The translations under genes were made by a program, and so were the position numbers. A model generated the notes under the pieces. It saw only the letters and a list, made by a program, of their open reading frames with translations, ran no database searches and was not told where the DNA came from. From NCBI GenBank assembly GCA_030671985.1, contig DAOVHI010000088.1:1-6149 (forward strand): a stretch of DNA of 6,149 nucleotides. Direction: 5' to 3'. The DNA comes from a bacterium (GTDB taxonomy: Bacteria > JAHJDO01). Shown piece after piece: positions 1 to 6,149 of this stretch (positions are counted from its first letter, which is position 1; each line of letters starts with the position of its first letter).

Positions 1-1331
1 ATTTTATCTATTATTTCTCTAAAATTATTATTACTTTTTATCTTTTCTTTTATTTTGGTACACGCATGCATCACAGTTGTGTGATCTTTTCCTCCAAATG
101 ATGCCCCAATTTCTGGCAGGGATAAATCAGTTAACTCTCGTGATATATACATAGCAATCTGTCTTGGTAGAACAATATTTCTACTTCGCCTATTTGAGAC
201 AAGGTCCGATGGTCTTATTTTAAAATACTCTACTATTTTTTCCTTAATAGAATCGATATTTATATACCTATTTTTATTGTAATTAATTATATCTTTTAAG
301 GCGGTATTAGCAAGGTTAATATCAATTTTTTCACCGGTCAGAGAAGCGAACGCGATGAGCCTAACCAATGCCCCCTCCAATTCTCTTATATTGGTTTTTA
401 TGTTATCGGCAATGAGGTACGCAACGTCTTGAGGCATAGAAAGTCCCTCAAGTTCAGCTTTTTTTTGCAATATAGCTATGCGGGTTTCTAAGTCAGGAGG
501 TTGAATATCTGTTATCAATCCCCATTCAAATCTTGAGATAAGGCGATTTTCTAAAATAGGGATGTTTTTTGGCGGTTTATCACTGGATATAACTATTTGT
601 TTGTGAGCATCATAAAGGTCGTTAAAAGTGTGAAAAAATTCCTCCTGTGTGCTTTCCTTGCCGGCTATAAAATGAATATCATCTATTAAAAGGATATCTA
701 CTTTTCTATACTTTTTTCTAAATTGGTTTATTTTTCCATTTCCAATGGCCTCTATAAACTGATTTGTAAACTTCTCACTGGATATATATACGACCTTTTT
801 CTTTGTTTTTTTACTTGCAATAAAGTGGCCAATTGCTTGCATTAAGTGAGTCTTCCCCAATCCGACGTCTCCATAGATAAATAGGGGGTTATAAGCCTTT
901 GCCGGAGATTGTGCTACAGCAAGCGATGCGGCATGCGCAAAACGATTACTGGAGCCAACTACAAAGCTATTAAAGGTGTATCTGGGATTAAATATGCTGC
1001 CAATGTCAGAGGCATGTAATCTATCTTCAGATATAATTCTTTTAATACTGTGGGCGCGTTTTCGTTTAGGAATATATTTAACTTCGGGTGTGGTAAAATT
1101 AATAAAAGCAGATTCGCCCGTAACGTTCGCAATGGATTCTGTAAGTAAATCCATGTATTTTTCCCTTAACCAGTTTTCAATAAAATCACTAGGCACCTCT
1201 AAAACGAGTATGTTTTTAGCAAAAGACACGGGCTTTATGGTTTTTACCCATATCTCAAAACTTTGTCCGGTAGATTTTTCTTGAATATACGCAACCATTT
1301 TATGCCAAAGAAGTTCCGAGTCTATCTTCAT
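1..1331 (-). CDS. dnaA: Chromosomal replication initiator protein DnaA (C-terminus cut by window edge)
   Basis: DnaA is the AAA+ ATPase that binds DnaA boxes, melts the origin and recruits the replicative helicase. There are 443 codons with no stop, so only the last few residues lie outside. Seen by translating the minus strand: domain I about 1-80 (helicase and DnaA-DnaA contacts), a short linker about 81-112, then the AAA+ core. The core has Walker A GDVGLGKT (154-161), Walker B LLIDDIHF (214-221, D217/D218) and box VII NRLISRFEWGL with arginine finger R267. Domain IV has NRRSR (380-384) and the DNA-binding signature GGKDHTTVMHA (D416, H417, T418). Family members are about 440-470 aa, so it is essentially full length. 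The ATG at 1331 is preceded by AAGGA at 7-8 nt spacing, and an in-frame stop lies just upstream at 1356-1358. Two mild variations are D at the second Walker A position (usually G) and K instead of R before DHTT. It is divergent from tgt. Confidence 0.97.
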   Translation of the reverse strand, partial: MKIDSELLWHKMVAYIQEKSTGQSFEIWVKTIKPVSFAKNILVLEVPSDFIENWLREKYMDLLTESIANVTGESAFINFTTPEVKYIPKRKRAHSIKRIISEDRLHASDIGSIFNPRYTFNSFVVGSSNRFAHAASLAVAQSPAKAYNPLFIYGDVGLGKTHLMQAIGHFIASKKTKKKVVYISSEKFTNQFIEAIGNGKINQFRKKYRKVDILLIDDIHFIAGKESTQEEFFHTFNDLYDAHKQIVISSDKPPKNIPILENRLISRFEWGLITDIQPPDLETRIAILQKKAELEGLSMPQDVAYLIADNIKTNIRELEGALVRLIAFASLTGEKIDINLANTALKDIINYNKNRYINIDSIKEKIVEYFKIRPSDLVSNRRSRNIVLPRQIAMYISRELTDLSLPEIGASFGGKDHTTVMHACTKIKEKIKSNNNFREIIDK

Positions 1332-1337
1332 ATTAAA

Positions 1338-1343
1338 TTCCTT
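1338..1343 (-). promoter_or_regulatory. dnaA ribosome binding site
   Basis: On the minus strand AAGGAA lies 6 nt before the ATG at 1331. It is the only purine-rich run close to a start codon here and it fixes the dnaA start. The weak DnaA-box-like 9-mer TTATCAACT (1342-1350, plus strand, two mismatches) overlaps its upstream edge. Confidence 0.7.
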
Positions 1344-1355
1344 ATCAACTACGAG

Positions 1356-1364
1356 TTATCCACA
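1356..1364 (+). promoter_or_regulatory. DnaA box, perfect consensus
   Basis: TTATCCACA is an exact match to the bacterial DnaA-box consensus. It lies 25 bp upstream of the dnaA start codon and downstream of the predicted dnaA transcription start, so it fits both an origin site and an autoregulatory operator. Confidence 0.8.
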
Positions 1365-1376
1365 AATGCATAAATA

Positions 1377-1389
1377 GTGAAACCTTCAC
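1377..1389. repeat. 13-bp palindrome in predicted dnaA leader
   Basis: GTGAA-ACC-TTCAC is a perfect 5-bp inverted repeat around 3 bp. It lies between the predicted dnaA promoter and the perfect DnaA box. It could be a small operator or a short hairpin in the leader RNA. At this length it could also be chance. Confidence 0.3.
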
Positions 1390-1407
1390 GGGCGCAAGCC
1401 ATTAGAC

Positions 1408-1437
1408 AGTATAAAGGCAGAAGGCTCTTGTCGGCAA
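1408..1437 (-). promoter_or_regulatory. Candidate dnaA promoter
   Basis: Read on the minus strand, TTGCCG (-35, 1437-1432) and TATACT (-10, 1413-1408) are separated by 18 bp; they match the sigma-70 consensus at 4/6 and 5/6 positions. Transcription would start near 1401, giving a leader of about 70 nt that contains the palindrome at 1377-1389 and the perfect DnaA box. This is prediction only, and AT-rich DNA gives chance matches. Confidence 0.4.
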
Positions 1438-1571
1438 ACACAACTTCGCCTAAACAACCTAACTTGTTAGATAGCAGTGGATTAGTGAAAAACAAAAACA
1501 AAGCGGATAATTGATCAACGACAACACGCCAATTTTTTGTATGGGAAAAATGTCTGACCACATAAGAAAAG

Positions 1572-1580
1572 TTATCCATA
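1572..1580 (+). promoter_or_regulatory. DnaA box, one mismatch
   Basis: TTATCCATA differs from TTATCCACA at one base. It is the first of a tandem pair in the same orientation as the perfect box at 1356-1364. Confidence 0.6.
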
Positions 1581-1582
1581 AG

Positions 1583-1591
1583 TTATCCCCA
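1583..1591 (+). promoter_or_regulatory. DnaA box, one mismatch
   Basis: TTATCCCCA differs from TTATCCACA at one base. It starts exactly 11 bp after the preceding box, within a local direct repeat AGTTATCC, so DnaA monomers on the two sites would lie on nearly the same face of the helix. Confidence 0.6.
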
Positions 1592-1620
1592 GCACGTATT
1601 TGGATACAGCGCGCATTTGA

Positions 1621-2847
<1,227 letters not shown>

Positions 2848-2905
2848 AATTGTTCTCAAATATGTTATTTAGTGAACTCTTAGAATGATTTTAGATAAAA
2901 GCAAA

Positions 2906-2911
2906 AGGAGG
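2906..2911 (+). promoter_or_regulatory. yajC ribosome binding site
   Basis: AGGAGG lies 5 nt before the yajC ATG. It is the only full-consensus Shine-Dalgarno in the plus-strand group and suggests strong initiation on yajC. The rest of the 69-bp tgt-yajC spacer shows no convincing promoter or terminator. Confidence 0.85.
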
Positions 2912-2916
2912 CGAAA

Positions 2917-3255
2917 ATGTTAAGTGTACTTTATGCAATGGGAAGCGCGGGTGGAGTGGGAGGAGCTCCTCAGCAGGGACAGGGAAATCCGTTCGGATTT
3001 TTAATTATGATGGCGCTGATATTCGGGATTTTCTATTTTTTAACGATCAGACCTCAGCAGAAGAAGCAGAAAGAGCGCAAAGAAATGATATCAAAAGTAG
3101 AAAAAGGAGATAAAGTAATTACTAGTGGGGGTATTTACGGCATGGTTGTAGGCACAAAGGAAAAATCCCTGGTCATAAAGGTTGCCGATAACGTGAAGAT
3201 AGAATTTGCGAGAAGCGCAATAAGCCGCGTGGAAAAGAAAGCTGATCAAACATGA
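2917..3255 (+). CDS. yajC: Preprotein translocase subunit YajC
   Basis: YajC is a small single-span inner-membrane protein that associates with SecDF and SecYEG (and YidC in E. coli). Its own activity is still unclear and it is dispensable in E. coli. The 112-aa product has a short Gly/Gln-rich N-terminus (about 9-23), one transmembrane helix at about 26-44, and then the family motif RPQQKKQKE (45-53), whose positive charges favour a cytoplasmic tail. The small cytoplasmic domain contains KGDKVITSGGIYG (63-75), the most conserved block of the family. Length and order are standard. The start is fixed by a full Shine-Dalgarno. Its TGA stop overlaps the secDF start (ATGA), so the two are probably translationally coupled, which would help balance membrane partners. 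Confidence 0.95.
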   Translation: MLSVLYAMGSAGGVGGAPQQGQGNPFGFLIMMALIFGIFYFLTIRPQQKKQKERKEMISKVEKGDKVITSGGIYGMVVGTKEKSLVIKVADNVKIEFARSAISRVEKKADQT

Positions 3256-5798
3256 TGAAATCTCTCAGGTGGCGAATAATATTAGTTGCAGCGGTTGTCG
3301 TCGTCAGCATAGTGTGCAATTTGCCGTCGACAGGGATTTATGGGCACTTTCTTCCTGTGTGGCTGCAGAGCGCGTTCCCGGAAAACGAAATAAAGACCGG
3401 CATAAATAAGGACGGCTGCGGCTATTTTTCTCTGGAGCTTGATTTTGTAAATCTTCCCAAGAACGTAGAGCCGATCACAGCATTTGGCAGGGTGTCAAAT
3501 ATAGTAAAAACTCGTCTGGGGAAACAGGAAATACATAAACTATCCACTCAGATTGACGAAAAAGAGAATACCATTACGTTTACACTGCCGACGAAGGAAG
3601 TATTTGCAGTTAATGATCTTTTAAAACACGCAAAGTTCTACGGCAACATCCCTATATTCTTAAAGAGATTCTTACCCCAAAAGCTTATTAATCTTGGTCT
3701 TGATCTTCAGGGTGGAAGCCATCTTGTGCTTGCTGTTGACACTGAAGGGTTGTCCCGAAAGGAGGCGAAAGATGTCCAGGAAAGGGCACTCATAGTTATA
3801 CGCAATCGTATAGATGAATTTGGGGTTGCCGAACCGGTTGTAATGCCAATCAAGGGAAAAAATAGAATAATTATAGAATTGCCGGGTATTAGAGAGCCGG
3901 AGAGGATAAAAGAGATCATAAGACGTCAGGCTGTGCTTGAATTTAAACTTGTTTGCGAAGACGGCGATAAGATTAAACAGGCTTTAGCGGGAAAAGTACC
4001 TGACGGATATGAGCTGGCGTATCTTGTAAGAACAAAAATTGACGGTACAACCTATAAAGAGCCGTATCTTTTAGAAGTAAAATCTGCTCTGTCAAGCAAG
4101 AAGGGAGAGCTTTTGGTAAACGCCTACGTAACATACGGACAGATGAATCAATCTATTGTGGCAATTAAGTTTAACAGAAAGGGCTCAAAGGCATTTGCAA
4201 GGCTTACCGGCTCACATATTGGGGAAAAGCTTGCTACGTTGCTTGACGGCAATCTGAAGTTAGTTGCAACAATAAATGACAGAATTGTTGGAGAAGGGCA
4301 GATTACGGGTGTGTCCGCTCAGGAAGCGCCTGATCTTGCGGTTGTTCTAAAGTCCGGTGCCCTGCCTGCGAAAGTTGAAATTTTGGAAGAGAGAACGGTC
4401 GGACCTTCTTTGGGGGCGGATTCAATAAGAAAGGGCATAAGGGCAGGTATTTTTGGGCTGATAATTGTATTCTGTTTTATAATGATATATTACATGTTCC
4501 TTGGTATAATTGCGGGAGTAGCTCTGTGTCTTAATTTGATTATAATAATGGCGGCGCTGGCATCTCTTGGCGCCACACTCACTTTACCGGGCATTGCAGC
4601 CATCATACTGACAATCGGCATGGCGGTAGATGCAAATGTGCTTATTTTTGAGAGAATAAGGGAGGAGCTTTCAAGCGGTAAAACCATTCGCGCGGCTATC
4701 GGGAGCGGATATCAAAAAGCATTTAGAACCATTGTAGACGCGAATGTAACGACGCTCATAGCAGCAGTTGTGCTTTATCAGTTTGGAACGGGTCCCATAA
4801 GAGGTTTTGCTGTGACTCTGACACTGGGTATTCTTGCAAGCATGTTTACTGCGATTGTTGTAACCAGGCTCATCCTTGATTTATTTTGCAGAAGAAGAAG
4901 CTTTGTCGGTATAAAAATGTTGCAGCTTTTTCAGAAGCCTAATTTGGATTTTGTTAATAAGCGTTTTATCGCCATTGGTCTTTCATTAATACTGATTTTG
5001 GTTGGAATGACAAGCTTCTTTATTAAGGGAGAAAAGAATTTTGGCATAGATTTTACAGGGGGAAGACTTACGCAGCTTAAGTTTATTCCAAGCGTATCAA
5101 TAGGAGCAATAAGAAGGGTTTTGAAAAATGCAGGTCTTGAGAAAAGCGTAATACAGCATTTTGGAAGCGAGAACGATTTCATTATTAAAACCTCTCTTGA
5201 AGCAAAGGAGAATATCGCCAATTTACTAAAAGGTTCTTTTGGCGGTGTAAAGATAACAACTGAACGAACGGAAATGGTTGGGGCTCAGGTCGGCAAAGAC
5301 TTAAGAAACCAGGCATTGTTGGCAATTTTATTTGCGATGATTGGTATTTTGGCATATGTTGCCTGGAGATTTGAGCTTAAATTCGCGGTTGGGGCAATAC
5401 TGGCGCTTATGCATGATGTGCTTATTACGGTAGGTACGCTTGCTATTACGGGGAAAGAAATAACCTTACCAATAATAGCCGCTCTACTGACAATTGTGGG
5501 ATATTCCCTTAATGATACAATAGTTGTCTTTGTTAGGATAAGAGACAATACGCGTTTTATGAGAAAAAGCAGTGAGAAAGAGATTATTAATACCAGTATA
5601 AATCAGACGTTGTCTAGAACAGTGCTGACTTCTGCTACCACTCTTTTTGTAGTTGTGTCTTTATTCTATCTAGGTGGGGAGGTCATTCATAATTTTGCTT
5701 TTGCTCTGATGGTTGGAATAGTTGTGGGCACATATTCCTCTATTTATATAGCAAGTCCTACGCTTCTGCTGTGGAACAAATTCAAATCAAAAAGCTAA
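3252..5798 (+). CDS. secDF: Fused protein translocase subunit SecDF
   Basis: SecDF is an RND-related membrane protein that uses the proton motive force to assist late steps of Sec-dependent export on the periplasmic side. This 848-aa product joins both halves. SecD half: TM1 about 9-25, a long periplasmic region with the P1 base motif GLDLQGG (149-155), the motif EERTVGPSLGADSI (379-392), then five helices at about 400-541. The fourth SecD helix carries GMAVDANVLIFERIREE (456-472) with proton-path residue D460. SecF half: helix at about 571-591, GIDFTGG (598-604), and five helices at about 688-840, including GYSLNDTIVVF (750-760) with D755. Two oddities are V761 where SecF normally has D, and about 100 extra residues between TM1 and GLDLQGG. 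The first ATG overlaps the yajC stop; the ATG at 3255 is an alternative. The Shine-Dalgarno is weak, so coupling to yajC is likely. The reading frame is intact throughout. Confidence 0.96.
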   Translation: MMKSLRWRIILVAAVVVVSIVCNLPSTGIYGHFLPVWLQSAFPENEIKTGINKDGCGYFSLELDFVNLPKNVEPITAFGRVSNIVKTRLGKQEIHKLSTQIDEKENTITFTLPTKEVFAVNDLLKHAKFYGNIPIFLKRFLPQKLINLGLDLQGGSHLVLAVDTEGLSRKEAKDVQERALIVIRNRIDEFGVAEPVVMPIKGKNRIIIELPGIREPERIKEIIRRQAVLEFKLVCEDGDKIKQALAGKVPDGYELAYLVRTKIDGTTYKEPYLLEVKSALSSKKGELLVNAYVTYGQMNQSIVAIKFNRKGSKAFARLTGSHIGEKLATLLDGNLKLVATINDRIVGEGQITGVSAQEAPDLAVVLKSGALPAKVEILEERTVGPSLGADSIRKGIRAGIFGLIIVFCFIMIYYMFLGIIAGVALCLNLIIIMAALASLGATLTLPGIAAIILTIGMAVDANVLIFERIREELSSGKTIRAAIGSGYQKAFRTIVDANVTTLIAAVVLYQFGTGPIRGFAVTLTLGILASMFTAIVVTRLILDLFCRRRSFVGIKMLQLFQKPNLDFVNKRFIAIGLSLILILVGMTSFFIKGEKNFGIDFTGGRLTQLKFIPSVSIGAIRRVLKNAGLEKSVIQHFGSENDFIIKTSLEAKENIANLLKGSFGGVKITTERTEMVGAQVGKDLRNQALLAILFAMIGILAYVAWRFELKFAVGAILALMHDVLITVGTLAITGKEITLPIIAALLTIVGYSLNDTIVVFVRIRDNTRFMRKSSEKEIINTSINQTLSRTVLTSATTLFVVVSLFYLGGEVIHNFAFALMVGIVVGTYSSIYIASPTLLLWNKFKSKS

Positions 5799-5803
5799 AA
5801 ATC

Positions 5804-6103
5804 ATGCCGACATATGAATATGAATGTAAGGATTGTGGACACAGTTTTGAGCAGTTCCAGTCGATGACGGAAAAACGGCTGGAAAAATGTCCACAATGCG
5901 GAGGAATTCTCAGAAGGTTGATAGGAAAGGGGACGGGTATAATCTTCAAGGGCTCCGGTTTTTATGCGACCGACTATAGAAGCGGCGATTATCATAAGAA
6001 AGCAAAGGAAGAAGCAGGCAAGGTAGAGAAAAAAGATGATAAAAAAGCCACATCTAAATCCAAATCTGAATCCAAGAAAAAGAAAAATGAGGGAAAAGAT
6101 TAA
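5804..6103 (+). CDS. FmdB-family small zinc-ribbon protein
   Basis: This 99-aa protein starts with MPTYEYEC, the signature opening of the FmdB/CxxC zinc-ribbon family (Pfam Zn-ribbon_8). C8 and C11 plus C29 and C32 form the expected four-cysteine zinc site, followed by a GSGFYATDYR segment (50-59) typical of these proteins. From about residue 65 the chain is highly charged and lysine-rich, probably disordered. FmdB proteins are called putative regulators from an old link to formamidase operons, but no general function is known; nucleic-acid binding is a guess from the zinc ribbon and basic tail. An in-frame GTG at 5771 would overlap secDF and add 11 residues; the ATG at 5804 is preferred because it gives the family's N-terminus. 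It starts 5 bp after the secDF stop, with no clear Shine-Dalgarno, and is probably co-transcribed. Confidence 0.85.
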   Translation: MPTYEYECKDCGHSFEQFQSMTEKRLEKCPQCGGILRRLIGKGTGIIFKGSGFYATDYRSGDYHKKAKEEAGKVEKKDDKKATSKSKSESKKKKNEGKD

Positions 6104-6133
6104 TATAAAGACGTATTATAATGCGTCTCTATG
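6104..6133 (+). terminator. Hairpin after the operon, possible weak terminator
   Basis: The core inverted repeat 6109-6128 pairs AGACG with CGTCT, then T-G and A/T pairs around a TTAT-type loop. Past one A-C mismatch the pairing extends to 6104-6133, starting right after the stop codon of the zinc-ribbon gene. GG then TTTTCTT follows. The stem is AT-rich and the T-run short, so termination efficiency is uncertain. It also contains a TATAAT hexamer, but no -35 fits it on either strand. Confidence 0.4.
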
Positions 6134-6149
6134 GGTTTTCTTCTGCCTG

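Noticed and set aside
1450-1470. Imperfect inverted repeat CTAAACAA / TTGTTAG
   Set aside because: It has a bulge and only A/T-rich arms with no T-run. It lies upstream of the predicted dnaA -35 and could be chance.
1511-1518. 8-bp palindrome TTGATCAA
   Set aside because: It is single, short and AT-rich, expected by chance at this composition. I saw no second copy nearby to suggest an operator.
1349-1579. 76-codon minus-strand ORF spanning the dnaA upstream region
   Set aside because: It has no Shine-Dalgarno and no recognisable family, covers the predicted dnaA promoter and DnaA boxes, and its start lies inside a DnaA box. It is most likely a chance ORF.
2848-2916. Possible separate promoter for yajC (TAGAAT at 2881)
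   Set aside because: No -35 hexamer fits at 16-18 bp. The strong ribosome site alone explains a separate start of translation.
6117-6122. Perfect TATAAT hexamer
   Set aside because: It sits inside the self-complementary loop region of the hairpin and lacks a -35 on either strand.

Overview
The window carries two divergent transcription units separated by about 390 bp of non-coding DNA. On the minus strand, leaving the window at its left edge, is almost all of dnaA, the replication initiator (443 codons, running off at base 1). On the plus strand is a compact group: tgt (queuosine tRNA-guanine transglycosylase), yajC (Sec accessory membrane protein), a fused secDF (848 aa) and a small FmdB-type zinc-ribbon protein. 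The last 46 bp hold a hairpin that may be a weak terminator.

The DNA is AT-rich and clearly bacterial. The gene order tgt-yajC-secD-secF is widespread in bacteria. The fused SecDF, the long SecD N-terminal periplasmic extension and placement beside dnaA suggest an uncultured or poorly sampled lineage. An Omnitrophota-like or related candidate phylum is possible, but the taxon cannot be fixed from this sequence alone. I see no insertion sequence, phage gene, CRISPR array, tRNA or rRNA.

Layout: 1-1331 dnaA (minus). 1332-1725 intergenic region with one perfect DnaA box, two near-consensus boxes exactly 11 bp apart, a plausible dnaA promoter, a 13-bp palindrome in the predicted dnaA leader, and a DnaA-box-like sequence abutting the tgt start. 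This is a reasonable candidate for oriC or part of it. 1726-2847 tgt. 2848-2916 spacer with a strong Shine-Dalgarno. 2917-3255 yajC. 3252-5798 secDF, overlapping yajC by 4 bp. 5804-6103 FmdB-like gene. 6104-6133 hairpin.

How the genes work together: DnaA binds boxes such as those upstream of it to open the origin and usually to repress its own promoter. YajC and SecDF form the ancillary membrane complex that uses the proton gradient to help SecYEG/SecA complete protein export. Tgt exchanges the wobble guanine of certain tRNAs for a 7-deazaguanine precursor of queuosine. The zinc-ribbon protein has no established function. If the origin lies between the two units, both would be transcribed away from it, co-directionally with the forks.

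This is mostly core housekeeping content. The points most worth a second look are the candidate origin, the SecD-SecF junction that looks like a relic SecF start, the apparent duplication of the SecD P1 base module, and the loss of a usually conserved acidic residue in the SecF half. I found no convincing new system.
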